Positions 51,671-60,864 are shown, numbered from the stretch's first letter. The stretch is DNA of 64,000 nucleotides from Anaeroplasmataceae bacterium (GCA_016294165.1 JAEDCM010000005.1:1-64000); one strand, 5' to 3'. The notes: generated from the sequence alone by a model not told the origin. Translations and numbers: made by a program.

Positions 51671-52775
51671 AATTAATACTGCTTCCTAATGCATAAATTC
51701 TCAAAGAATTCTCTTTATTTTTTATAAACATGTCACATATTTTAGTTACAACCTTATTTTTCTTGCCTTTTGTTTGAATTTTTCTAATCAAATAATCAAA
51801 TAAAGGATATTTATTATCATTTAAATAAATAGCGTCCTTGAAATTATTTTGCTTAACAAAAGCTTTAAACACTTGAATACTATTAGGAATCTTATATTTA
51901 AAATTTAAATTTGTAAATGAAATATCATTCTTCTCTTGATCAACAATTAAGCTCATATCAAAAATCTTTTCAATCTGCATATTAATCATATAGGCAATTA
52001 CATCACTATGAGCATCTTGGTCCCATTTAAACAATTCCTCAATTATATTAATACGCCAAATATATCGATCTGATGTATAATCCTCTAATTTATATAGGCT
52101 AATATAGTTTTTCCTAATATTATCTAATAATTCAAAATTTCTAATTCCTTTTTTATATTCTTTAAACAAACGATAGCACATCTCACTTAAATATGAATTA
52201 GCATTTGGATTCTCTAAAAACATTCGATTATATATTTCTTTTAATAATTTATCCGATTCTAAATAATAATTGTTAATTACTCTTTTTAAATCAACATCGT
52301 AATTGATTTCCTCAACATCATTACTAGAAGGAATAGAAATTTTATATACCAAATTATAATAGCTTGTTTTTTGTTTATTTAAGTCGCAATAGCCAATTTT
52401 ATCCTCATCATAGGTGCGCTTAGTTGGATGACCAACTACATCGTTACGAATGTATTTTATTTCTCTTAAATTGGGATTCATATTAACGTTAACGCTCCAC
52501 TTACGATTTGTAATTCCATATGATAAAGAATATAAGGCATCAATTCCAACAAATAGTGATTGAAGCATCGCAAAAATATTAAAAACCGCAATACTATTAT
52601 CTTTACTTTCATTTTTTAAATACACATCAATATTATCATTAACTAAAGCTAAGGCTTCTAATGATGAGCAAGTAATATGATAACTAACCTTATTACTTAA
52701 CAATGATTTCAAAAGGCGTTTATCATTAAACGCATCGCCAAACTTTCTAATAAGGGTATTATTGTTTTCAATCAT
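51651..52775 (-). CDS. HEPN-like protein of unknown function
   Basis: A 374-residue soluble protein. I recognise no full-length family. Residues 60-120 contain two predicted helices followed by IRNDVVGHPTKR, which fits the R-x4-6-H motif of HEPN ribonuclease domains (R110, N111, H116). The rest is helical and charged. It starts in the stop codon of the GGDEF-like gene (ATGA overlap), with GGAGGGG upstream, and overlaps the radical SAM gene by 20 nt, so it is tightly bound into this operon. Confidence 0.6.
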   Translation of the reverse strand: MIENNNTLIRKFGDAFNDKRLLKSLLSNKVSYHITCSSLEALALVNDNIDVYLKNESKDNSIAVFNIFAMLQSLFVGIDALYSLSYGITNRKWSVNVNMNPNLREIKYIRNDVVGHPTKRTYDEDKIGYCDLNKQKTSYYNLVYKISIPSSNDVEEINYDVDLKRVINNYYLESDKLLKEIYNRMFLENPNANSYLSEMCYRLFKEYKKGIRNFELLDNIRKNYISLYKLEDYTSDRYIWRINIIEELFKWDQDAHSDVIAYMINMQIEKIFDMSLIVDQEKNDISFTNLNFKYKIPNSIQVFKAFVKQNNFKDAIYLNDNKYPLFDYLIRKIQTKGKKNKVVTKICDMFIKNKENSLRIYALGSSINYEKNIY

Positions 52776-55700
52776 TTTGACCCCTCCAATTTTTTAATAA
52801 TATCGGATAGATAGATGTATTTTCCATAGCTAATGTATTTAACACCTAAACTCTTTAAAATAGCTATTTCCTCTTTATTTAAAACATTAGTAATTAATAA
52901 ATTAGCGTTAAGATTTTCACACATTGAAACTAGGCCACGAGTAAAATTCATTCCTTCAGTAGTTTCCAAATAATTATTTAAATATGTGACCTTAAAGTAT
53001 TCAATATTGAACAATAGAGCATCCGTAAAATCGCTTGACATCAAGCTTACACCTAATTTATTAAGCATTTTAGCCTCTAGAGAAATATCTTCTTTATTAC
53101 CCACTAAATCTATTGTCAATAACCCCTTTGGTAAGGCTGACTTATTAACGCGGTGAATAATATCAATAAATCCTTTGGATTTGATTGTGCTATAACTTAT
53201 CGCGACCTTTATTCTAAAATAACGATCATATTTTTCATAGATAGACATGACCTCTTGTAAGGCTTTCTTCAAAATATACTTTTCATATTTTTCCGTTAAT
53301 CCGCGAAGTTTAATTACTTCCTTTATTTTACTTTCTTCAGTAATAAAATCATAAATATGACCTTCTACATCATAAAATGATACAGTTTTACTTTCTTGAT
53401 TAACAACCTGCTTATATTTTATTCCTATACGATTTAAATCAATACACTCATTAATATGCTTAACTAAATCAATATTCCTAAATTCCTCAACATAATCCTT
53501 TTTAGAGAAGCATGTAATTTTATTATCCTTAGAAGATTGATTTAGCGCAAATGATGCATAGCTTAAAAGCTTGTCCGGCATTTTTTCAATTGTTTGAACT
53601 GGATATCTTAAAAATCCAATTTTAAATCTAACATCAACACGGGCCTTACGTCTACTGACATTCTCTTCTAAATAGCTAATCAAACCCTTTGAAATTCTTT
53701 CGACGCTTCTTATATCATTTACATCCTCTAGGATGATTAAGAAATCATCCGCACTGATGCGATAATGTTTAAATGTTTGTTCCTTAAAGAATTCTTTAAT
53801 GCATCTTGAGATATTTCTTAACAATTCATTTCCAAAGCTTATCTGATAACAATCATTAATCTCTTTAAAGGAAATAATATCCACCATAATCATGGAGAAT
53901 CTCTTATTAGATCGGATTAACTTCATTATATCTTTGTAATACGCATATATATTATGAGCTTTGGTTAAACTATCATAATAAATTCGCATATCATCCTCAG
54001 CTATTTTTTTAACAGCCAATGTTATATCCTCAAGAATACTAATACGAACCTTTAAATCTCCTTTAAAAGTATATTTAGACTTTTCTAAAACATCAAACCC
54101 TTTTAACTTATAGTTGACCTCTTCATTATTGCTATTTAAGAATTCCTTATAAGTAACATAACTCTCACTATTGACATAACTTAAGAATTCTCCTTGGCTT
54201 AGCTTACTACTAATTTTGAAATATTTACTAGCCTTTTCATTTAAAAAAACATGATCATCAATACTATACTTTATCATGGCATCACATAGCATAAAGGCAT
54301 CCTTATAAGCTATATATTCACTAATTGAATCATTTAATATTTGATATGTCAAATAACGATCTGTAATTAAATTGCTTAAATATTTTAATATTTCATAATT
54401 AAACCCTTCAATTATTTCGTTTTCTAAAGATAAAAAACTAATTACTCCAATAATCTCATTTTTAGAAAAAATTGGGAAAGCAATAGCCGTGTTAAATGCT
54501 AAAAGTTCATAATCACGATTATAAACGATATCTCTGATTCCAAACAAATCTTCCTTCAAAGTAAAGACCTTTTCCTTATTATCGGATAAAACTTGGTAGA
54601 AAATAGAATTAGAAATGTCAAAATACTCCTTGTCATATAGTCGCTCTTTCTTATAATGATATCCCTTATATCCATCTAAGAAGACCATCTCCATTTCATC
54701 AAACACATGATATTTTGATGTTTCAATCAATAATGGTAATAAAACATCTCTAAATCTAATCTTTGAAGTTATGGTTAATGCTTGTTCCTGAATGTTCATA
54801 ATATTGGTCAAAATATTATAAACCAATTCGTCATCATTTTTATATGTCAAAACAACTGATTTATCAGATATTTCCTTTTTCTTTTTAATAATTTTCCTTG
54901 CCTTTTTAGTTGGGAAAACCAACTCATCAAGCCTTTTTTGGTATATTTCTAATGAAAAACGATTCTCTAATTTTTGATATAAATCAATACATGCTAAAAA
55001 GAATTCTCTTTTGACATTTGGACTTAATTTTAGTATATGTTCTTCATATTCAGCCTCATTAACCATTGCCTTACGATAATCTTCTTTTTTAATTAACAAA
55101 TTGATATCTAGCGTGAAAATTAATCCCAAAGTTTCATCATCAATTTGATCGCGATTTTCTAATCCTAATAAATTTATTTCATAAGCCTTAAGATGAGACC
55201 CTATTTTATAATTATTATAGGCCTCTAAATAATTACAAACATAGTACTCCTTCATATCATTAATATTTAAACACAAATCCTTAAGCATCATAATATATCT
55301 AATCGCAAAATCAAATTTGTTTTCCATATTATAAATACTAATTATATCTTTACTTAATTTAATACGCACATCATCTGGCAAATCGTCATTTAAGGTATTA
55401 ATCATTAATGATAATGCATCGTCAAATTCTTCATTTTCCATATAAATGTTAACTAGTTTTAGTGATGCAATATACTTTCTTTTTGAATCAAGATTTTTTT
55501 CTAATCTTAAGATATATTTTTTAGCGTCTTCAAAATTTAATGTTTTAATATATACATCCACAATAACGATTAAAGTTTCAACATATAAATCTTGACTAAC
55601 AGTCATAACATTTTCTTTTAAAAGCTTAAATAAAATTGAAATTGCCTCTTCTTCATTATCCAACTCACATTGATGCTTAGCTAAAATAATAGAGGCTTTA

Positions 55701-55795
55701 AAATAATCATACCCTGAAGCTTGCGCAATAAAAGATTCTATCTTTTTAATAGAATCTTTACTAACTATTAAAGATTGTAAATCCTTAAGCTTCAA
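52772..55795 (-). CDS. TPR-GAF-degenerate GGDEF-degenerate EAL protein
   Basis: A 1007-residue cytosolic regulator. Residues 1-290 form helical TPR-like repeats; about 330-485 is a GAF-like domain; about 600-760 is a GGDEF fold with YYDSLTKAHNIYAYY and VDIISFKEINDCYQISFGNELL, but the active loop reads ISADDF (near 681) instead of GGDEF; about 770-1005 is an EAL fold with FYDVEG (near 810) instead of EAL and SSDFTDAL (near 918) instead of DDFGTGYSSL. Both catalytic sites look lost, so it probably binds a nucleotide or acts as a scaffold. The start is a TTG at 55795 with AAGGAG upstream. Confidence 0.82.
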   Translation of the reverse strand: MKLKDLQSLIVSKDSIKKIESFIAQASGYDYFKASIILAKHQCELDNEEEAISILFKLLKENVMTVSQDLYVETLIVIVDVYIKTLNFEDAKKYILRLEKNLDSKRKYIASLKLVNIYMENEEFDDALSLMINTLNDDLPDDVRIKLSKDIISIYNMENKFDFAIRYIMMLKDLCLNINDMKEYYVCNYLEAYNNYKIGSHLKAYEINLLGLENRDQIDDETLGLIFTLDINLLIKKEDYRKAMVNEAEYEEHILKLSPNVKREFFLACIDLYQKLENRFSLEIYQKRLDELVFPTKKARKIIKKKKEISDKSVVLTYKNDDELVYNILTNIMNIQEQALTITSKIRFRDVLLPLLIETSKYHVFDEMEMVFLDGYKGYHYKKERLYDKEYFDISNSIFYQVLSDNKEKVFTLKEDLFGIRDIVYNRDYELLAFNTAIAFPIFSKNEIIGVISFLSLENEIIEGFNYEILKYLSNLITDRYLTYQILNDSISEYIAYKDAFMLCDAMIKYSIDDHVFLNEKASKYFKISSKLSQGEFLSYVNSESYVTYKEFLNSNNEEVNYKLKGFDVLEKSKYTFKGDLKVRISILEDITLAVKKIAEDDMRIYYDSLTKAHNIYAYYKDIMKLIRSNKRFSMIMVDIISFKEINDCYQISFGNELLRNISRCIKEFFKEQTFKHYRISADDFLIILEDVNDIRSVERISKGLISYLEENVSRRKARVDVRFKIGFLRYPVQTIEKMPDKLLSYASFALNQSSKDNKITCFSKKDYVEEFRNIDLVKHINECIDLNRIGIKYKQVVNQESKTVSFYDVEGHIYDFITEESKIKEVIKLRGLTEKYEKYILKKALQEVMSIYEKYDRYFRIKVAISYSTIKSKGFIDIIHRVNKSALPKGLLTIDLVGNKEDISLEAKMLNKLGVSLMSSDFTDALLFNIEYFKVTYLNNYLETTEGMNFTRGLVSMCENLNANLLITNVLNKEEIAILKSLGVKYISYGKYIYLSDIIKKLEGSK

Positions 55796-55799
55796 AATA

Positions 55800-56387
55800 T
55801 CATTCTCCTTTTATTTTATCTATATCATTTAAAATCATCCTAAGAGCTTTTGCTCGATGAGATATTTCATTTTTAATTTCCTTGCTGATTTGTCCAAATG
55901 ATTCATTAAATCCTAATGGATAAAATAACGGATCATAACCAAAACCATTATTTCCAACCAGTTCTTCTCCAATATTTCCTTCACAAATTCCTTGATAATG
56001 CAAATATGTATCATCCGGATAGTATATAATTATACTACACTCATAATACGCATATCGATCGCTTACACCCTTTAATTTTTCTAGTAAGAGAGCATTATTA
56101 TCATCATCGTCATGGGTTGGTGAAAAGCGTGCTGAATAAACTCCCGGAGCATAATTAAGTGCCCTTACACATAATCCTGAATCATCAGATATTGTTATCT
56201 TACCAGTTTCCTTACAAATAGTTTTTGCCTTTATAAGGGCATTTTCTTTGAAAGTTGTTCCATCTTCAATAATCTCTTTATTATAATTTATATCCTTAAG
56301 AGAAAATACATTAAATCCAAATGGTTCTAATATATCCTTAAATTCTCTGATCTTTCCTTTATTATTGCTTGCCAAAATTATATCCAT
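55800..56387 (-). CDS. rdgB: XTP/dITP pyrophosphatase (RdgB/HAM1)
   Basis: Removes non-standard purine triphosphates. The 195-residue product starts IILASNNKGKIREFKDIL, has ISDDSGLCVRAL, APGVYSARF, EGNIGEEL and NGFGYDPLFYPLG, all typical of the family. It ends in TGA next to the ribosome site of the following gene. In B. subtilis the equivalent gene (ysnA) lies close to gerM, which supports the call for the gene upstream. Confidence 0.96.
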   Translation of the reverse strand: MDIILASNNKGKIREFKDILEPFGFNVFSLKDINYNKEIIEDGTTFKENALIKAKTICKETGKITISDDSGLCVRALNYAPGVYSARFSPTHDDDDNNALLLEKLKGVSDRYAYYECSIIIYYPDDTYLHYQGICEGNIGEELVGNNGFGYDPLFYPLGFNESFGQISKEIKNEISHRAKALRMILNDIDKIKGE

Positions 56388-56415
56388 AAAAATCAGCTCC
56401 TTATATTATATTTTA

Positions 56416-57117
56416 TCATACTTTTAATAATTGCGACATATAAATAGTATAATAAATTGTTTGTTCTAAAAGTTCTCTTTCTTCACTATTAACGATAACT
56501 ATTTCATCATTAATAATCTCTAATTCATTTGTTTTATAACTTATATCAAAAGAAATATCGCTTAACTTACTAACTAAGAATTCCTGGTAATCTAAATCAG
56601 TATAATAGCTCAAAGGATATATTAAAGAATTATCTAAAAAATAAAAGATAGTACATAAGTTTTCACCCTTACCACTGTGATAGTTGACCACCAAATCATC
56701 AATTATATACTCATCATTAGACGTTTTAATAACTAAACTATCATACCCTAAAAATAGATAACTAAAGTATAATTGACGATATAATAGATACTTATTTTTA
56801 CACCTATTAAAATCATCACTTACATTTAGAATTAATCTACCATCATCAATCTGATAGGATTTTAAAACAGTTGAATAGATCATATGATTATAATAGCCAA
56901 CCTCAAGCATTGCATTATTGATGGTTAAGTAACAAAAGACATCTATCACTAAATCTTCTGATAAGGAAGGTTCTTTAATTCCATATATTTTTTTATCATT
57001 TTCTAAAAAGATAAATATTTCATCACAATTATCCAATAAATAATACTTAGGCTTATCCTTATTTTGATAATAAAAAACAAAAGATAAAACTAATATAAAA
57101 TAAATACAATATTTAAT
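56416..57117 (-). CDS. GerM-like sporulation/germination protein
   Basis: A 233-residue protein with an N-terminal membrane anchor (CIYFILVLSFVFYY). The segment STVLKSYQIDDGRLILNVSDDF (about 115-138) fits the GerMN domain pattern (vLksv..ngv.yVdlS..f), followed by a helix and VIKTSNDEY. GerM in B. subtilis acts in the mother cell-forespore channel region. Gene order with rdgB agrees. Start is probably ATT at 57117: GGTG lies 6 nt upstream, the same spacing as ATG in neighbouring genes; the GTG at 57126 overlaps that ribosome site. Confidence 0.6.
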   Translation of the reverse strand: MKYCIYFILVLSFVFYYQNKDKPKYYLLDNCDEIFIFLENDKKIYGIKEPSLSEDLVIDVFCYLTINNAMLEVGYYNHMIYSTVLKSYQIDDGRLILNVSDDFNRCKNKYLLYRQLYFSYLFLGYDSLVIKTSNDEYIIDDLVVNYHSGKGENLCTIFYFLDNSLIYPLSYYTDLDYQEFLVSKLSDISFDISYKTNELEIINDEIVIVNSEERELLEQTIYYTIYMSQLLKV

Positions 57118-57187
57118 AATTATCACCTAAAGAATATTATGCTTAAAATAATTATTTTATGATATAATAGGTAATAGGTGATTAGAA

Positions 57188-57892
57188 ATGGATAAAGAGC
57201 AGTTTTTAAAAGAAGAAGCTTATAAAAAAGTAATATATATTTACATAATAATTTTTATGGTTATTAGTGTGTTTTTACAGATGATTATCAGTATTCCCCT
57301 TAAAACAACATTACCATTTGCCCCACTTTATCAATATTTAGTTCTTCAATTTTCCACAATACATAATCTTATAATTTACTTATGTTTAACAACACTTATT
57401 GTATACACGCTATACAGTATTCTAAAAGAAGATTTTAAAAATATTAAAAGCTATAAAAAAACAATTTTAATCGGATTAGGAACATTTTTCGCAATTCTTA
57501 TTGGAAATATAATCAGTAGTATCATTAATGCTTTACTAGGAATTGAAGGAGTATCTGTTGGTCAAAACTCCATTGAAATAATGGTCGCAAATTATACTAT
57601 ACCAACATTGATCGCTGTAGGAATTTGCGGACCCATTGTAGAGGAATTAGTATTTAGAAAAAGTATTTTTGGCATTATCAAAAATCAAAATCACGCTTTA
57701 ATCGTTTCCGCATTCATCTTTGGATTTATGCATGTCTTAGGAGCTGGTGATTTTATAAATGTTATTCCTTACATTATTTCTGGATTAATTTTGGGTATGG
57801 TATATATAGCATCTAACAAAAACATCTATGCATTGATTTTAGGACATATGGCAGTAAACATCATTGCAGTTCTATCAATTATATCAATATAA
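57188..57892 (+). CDS. CPBP (CAAX-type) membrane protease
   Basis: A 234-residue membrane protein with about six hydrophobic segments. The motifs EELVFRKSIFG (about 158), FGFMHV (about 181) and GHMAVN (about 222) are the EExxxR, FxxxH and HxxxN sites of the CPBP intramembrane protease family. In Firmicutes these act in bacteriocin immunity or processing; no bacteriocin gene is near. A TATAAT (57172-57177) lies upstream of the start. Confidence 0.88.
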   Translation: MDKEQFLKEEAYKKVIYIYIIIFMVISVFLQMIISIPLKTTLPFAPLYQYLVLQFSTIHNLIIYLCLTTLIVYTLYSILKEDFKNIKSYKKTILIGLGTFFAILIGNIISSIINALLGIEGVSVGQNSIEIMVANYTIPTLIAVGICGPIVEELVFRKSIFGIIKNQNHALIVSAFIFGFMHVLGAGDFINVIPYIISGLILGMVYIASNKNIYALILGHMAVNIIAVLSIISI

Positions 57893-57914
57893 AAGGGCTT
57901 ATTTAAGCCCTTTT
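57891..57914 (+). terminator. Bidirectional terminator between the CPBP and ankyrin genes
   Basis: AAAAGGGCTT/AAGCCCTTTT stem (57891-57900, 57905-57914). On the plus strand the T-run directly follows; on the minus strand TTTTATATTG follows. It overlaps the stop codons of both convergent genes. Confidence 0.8.
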
Positions 57915-58865
57915 TAACATTTTTATAATATTTTCATTTTTACCTTCAATAGCCAAATCCATCGCCGTTTTTCCAAATAAATCTTTTTTATTTGGCTTGA
58001 ATCCTGAAGATAGACAACGCATAACCATTTGTTCATTATCCGTTAATATTGCATCATGTAACGGATATTTTTTCTTTTTATCCATATACCAATGATTATA
58101 TAGCAAGCTATCTAAATATTCATAGCTATCCAATCGTTCTTCTTTGGCAATATCTAACAAATTCTCATCTAGCATATTCTTTATTTCAAAGGTTGCTCCT
58201 GCTTTAATCAAAAGATAAATTACGTTCATGCTAGAATATCTTACTGCATTAAATAATGGTGTTTCTTTACGATTATTTCTTGTATGAACACTCAATCCCC
58301 GATCTAAAAGCATCTTTACAATCTCCGTATTGTTTTGCTTACAAGCATAATGTAATAAACTATTTCCAGCGCCATCAATTGCTTTAACAGTATTACCAAA
58401 ACGATCAAGAATATATTTTACAACTTCTGGATTACCACTTCTAATGGCATAATGGTTAACCCCTTGAAGATTATTATTAGTTTGCTCGACATTTGATTTT
58501 TGATCAATCAATAGCTTAATTGCTGAGATATTTCCATTTAAAGCTGCTAAATGTAAGGGGATTTCTCCAAGATTATTACGAGCATTAACATTTGCTCCAT
58601 ATCTAAATAAAAGTTTTATATAATTTTCCTTTCCCATTTTAGCTGCTAAAAAAAGTGGAGTTTCTCCATATTTGTTAGCTTTATTAGCATCAGCTTTATT
58701 TTCTAATAAAACACGCATACATTCGAAGGCATCAAACTTTATCGCATAATGAAGTAATGTATCTGATTCGCTATCAGTCATATTAACATCAATCATTTTT
58801 GCAAGTGTTATTAAACGTTCAACATCATTAATTTTAATTGTTAAAAAATAATCATCACCAAACAT
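57903..58865 (-). CDS. Ankyrin repeat protein
   Basis: A 320-residue soluble protein built of about eight ankyrin repeats (for example NKYGETPLFLAAKMGKENYI, GNSLLHYACKQNNTEIVKML) with a non-repeat stretch near residue 240. It has no signal peptide or membrane segment, so it stays in the cytosol and most likely binds another protein. No effector or partner gene adjoins it. GAGGTA precedes the ATG. Confidence 0.9.
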   Translation of the reverse strand: MFGDDYFLTIKINDVERLITLAKMIDVNMTDSESDTLLHYAIKFDAFECMRVLLENKADANKANKYGETPLFLAAKMGKENYIKLLFRYGANVNARNNLGEIPLHLAALNGNISAIKLLIDQKSNVEQTNNNLQGVNHYAIRSGNPEVVKYILDRFGNTVKAIDGAGNSLLHYACKQNNTEIVKMLLDRGLSVHTRNNRKETPLFNAVRYSSMNVIYLLIKAGATFEIKNMLDENLLDIAKEERLDSYEYLDSLLYNHWYMDKKKKYPLHDAILTDNEQMVMRCLSSGFKPNKKDLFGKTAMDLAIEGKNENIIKMLKRA

Positions 58866-58885
58866 TACCTCACCACCTTAAAAGA

Positions 58886-58910
58886 AAATTGCCTACATGC
58901 GTAGGCAATT
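58886..58910 (-). terminator. Terminator of the HU gene
   Basis: AATTGCCTAC/GTAGGCAATT perfect stem (58887-58896, 58901-58910) followed on the minus strand by TTCTTTT. Confidence 0.85.
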
Positions 58911-58921
58911 ACTAAAATTAA

Positions 58922-59194
58922 TTATTTTACTGCATCTTTTAATAATTTACCAGATTTAAAAGCTGGAGATTTTTGAGATGGAATAGTAATTAATTCTCCG
59001 TTACGAGGGTTACGTCCAGTTCTTTCAGCACGAACTCTTACTTCAAAAGTACCAAATCCTGATAAAACTACCTTTTCATCATTTGCTAAAGTATTAACAA
59101 TTGCATCCATAAATTCATTAATTACTTCGTCAACAACTTTCTTTGTAGAACCTGTTTTTTCAGCAACAATTGAAACCAATTCAACTTTGTTCAT
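58922..59194 (-). CDS. hup: DNA-binding protein HU
   Basis: HU bends and compacts DNA. The 90-residue product has NKVELVSIVAEKTG at the start and the signature GFGTFEVRVRAERTGRNPRNGE. The ATG at 59194 lies 8 nt after AGGAGG and is preferred over the one at 59200. It sits downstream of spoIVA, the same neighbourhood as hbs in B. subtilis, but has its own strong promoter. Confidence 0.97.
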   Translation of the reverse strand: MNKVELVSIVAEKTGSTKKVVDEVINEFMDAIVNTLANDEKVVLSGFGTFEVRVRAERTGRNPRNGELITIPSQKSPAFKSGKLLKDAVK

Positions 59195-59225
59195 TTGCAT
59201 TTCCTCCTATTTTTATTCTAAAAAC

Positions 59226-59254
59226 ATTATAGCATTTATGTTTTTTATATGCAA
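59226..59254 (-). promoter_or_regulatory. Promoter of the HU gene
   Basis: TTGCAT (59254-59249), 17-nt spacer and consensus TATAAT (59231-59226) on the minus strand, 31 nt before the start codon. Confidence 0.8.
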
Positions 59255-59310
59255 TAATTTATTGTAAAAAAGTGTGAAAACGCTTATAAAAACTACATTT
59301 TAAACAATTA

Positions 59311-60765
59311 TTAAAGAATAATAGCAATCATTCCACCTTGACTATTATTGACAATTTTTCCCAAGGTTACCCCTAATTTTTCTCTGGCCTTTGCAGGGTA
59401 TGAATTAATTTTATATTTTATTCCATCATTTAAACAATCGCTTATCTTTCTTCCAAAAATTTCTAAATCCCAAATATCCTTCTCATTTTTTAAGGTTTCA
59501 ATAAAGCTTTGTGTTTGTTCCATGCTTCCAATGATTGGTTCAAAAACACTTGAAACATCAATTTTGATCATATGAATGCATGGGGCTGTTGCTTTGATTT
59601 TAACTCCATATCTACTTCCCTCTTTAATCATCTCTGGTGCTTCTAAGATTAAGTCTTCTTTAGTAGGATATGTAATTCCATATCCACTGCTATTAGCCTC
59701 TAAAATCGCTTGTTTATAGGCTTTATAGCCTTCATAAGCCTCTTTATATTTCTCAATCATTGTTATAAACTCGCCTTTTGTTTTTACATCACCTAATAAA
59801 TCATTTAGAATGTCATCATAGACGCTATTATCAATTTCAATACACATTGTTGCTAAACCAATTGATGGATCAATCTCTTCAATTACAACCTTATTTACAT
59901 GATCATACTCCGATAGTCTATTCTTAATTAAATCAATATCTTTAAATTTTTTATATTGTGTAACTGTATCCTTAATCATTTGATTAAAATATATCTTATA
60001 TTTATTATTATCACTTAAACCTTCAATATATGATGGTATTTTAATATTTAATTCTAAAATGTCAAACTCATTTAACGCTAAAAGTAAGATATTATCAATG
60101 TCGTTTTCTGTCATATCTAAAGCTGAAATGGCAATTGTTGAAACATTATACTTTTGCATTAAATCATCACACATTTTCTTTGCCTCACTACCATTTGGTC
60201 TTGTTGAATTAACAACAATTACGAATGGTTTATCTAATTTTTTTAATTCTTCAACCATTTCATCTAATACACTTAAATAATCTTCCTTTGTAAAATCGCC
60301 AATTGACCCATCTGAAGTCATTAAAATACCTAATGTTGAATGATTTGTGATAACCTTTTTTGTCCCGATTAAAGCCGCTTCTTTAAACGGAATTGGTTCA
60401 CTAAACCATGGTGTTTTAACATATCGTGGTCCTTCATCTGTATAATATCCTAAAGCACTCGGAATAACATAACCTACACTATCTACAAGTCTTACATTCA
60501 AGTTCATTCCATCAACTGTAATACTAATTTCATTTGATGGTATAAATTTTGGCTCAACTGTCATAATCGATTTACCATCAGAGCTTTGTGGAAGCTCATC
60601 AATAATCTTATCCTTTAAAATACTATTATTAATATGTGGTAATACCTTAAGTTCCATAAATCTCTTTATAAATAGTGACTTACCACATCTAACACTTCCA
60701 ACTACACCCACATAAAAATTATTATTTATTCGGTTTAAAAGTTTTAATAAGCTTTCATCATTCAT
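59311..60765 (-). CDS. spoIVA: Stage IV sporulation protein A
   Basis: SpoIVA is the ATPase that forms the base layer of the spore coat on the forespore. The 484-residue product has Walker A VGVVGSVRCGKSLFIKRFME, the DELPQSSDGKSIMTVEPKF segment, LVDSVGYVIPSALGYY, FIVVVNSTRPNG and the conserved C-terminus GGMIAIIL, which anchors it to SpoVM-marked membrane. Length equals that of the B. subtilis protein (492). I start at the ATG at 60765 (GTGAGGATAG upstream). It lies beside the HU gene, as in Bacillus. Confidence 0.96.
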   Translation of the reverse strand: MNDESLLKLLNRINNNFYVGVVGSVRCGKSLFIKRFMELKVLPHINNSILKDKIIDELPQSSDGKSIMTVEPKFIPSNEISITVDGMNLNVRLVDSVGYVIPSALGYYTDEGPRYVKTPWFSEPIPFKEAALIGTKKVITNHSTLGILMTSDGSIGDFTKEDYLSVLDEMVEELKKLDKPFVIVVNSTRPNGSEAKKMCDDLMQKYNVSTIAISALDMTENDIDNILLLALNEFDILELNIKIPSYIEGLSDNNKYKIYFNQMIKDTVTQYKKFKDIDLIKNRLSEYDHVNKVVIEEIDPSIGLATMCIEIDNSVYDDILNDLLGDVKTKGEFITMIEKYKEAYEGYKAYKQAILEANSSGYGITYPTKEDLILEAPEMIKEGSRYGVKIKATAPCIHMIKIDVSSVFEPIIGSMEQTQSFIETLKNEKDIWDLEIFGRKISDCLNDGIKYKINSYPAKAREKLGVTLGKIVNNSQGGMIAIIL

Positions 60766-60794
60766 AACTATCCTCACTCTTTCTATTTCATTTA

Positions 60795-60823
60795 ATCCTA
60801 TGCACTGAGTATTCAAAATATAC
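60795..60823 (-). promoter_or_regulatory. Possible sigma-E promoter of spoIVA
   Basis: GTATATTT (60823-60816), 13-nt spacer and CATAGGAT (60802-60795) on the minus strand fit the sigma-E pattern KHATANHT and CATACAHT with two mismatches in the -10. The start would lie about 20 nt before the ATG. Confidence 0.35.
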
Positions 60824-60837
60824 TTATAAATGATAAA

Positions 60838-60862
60838 AAAATAGAGTCAAAAATTTGACTCT
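60838..60862 (-). terminator. Terminator of the HD hydrolase gene
   Basis: AGAGTCAAA/TTTGACTCT stem (60843... to 60862) followed on the minus strand by ATTTTTTTATC. Confidence 0.85.
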
Positions 60863-60864
60863 TA

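Noticed and set aside
52772..55795. Active diguanylate cyclase/phosphodiesterase
   Set aside because: GGDEF, EAL and DDFG motifs are all replaced by non-catalytic residues.
57188..57892. Bacteriocin immunity protein
   Set aside because: CPBP proteases often have this role, but there is no bacteriocin precursor or exporter nearby.
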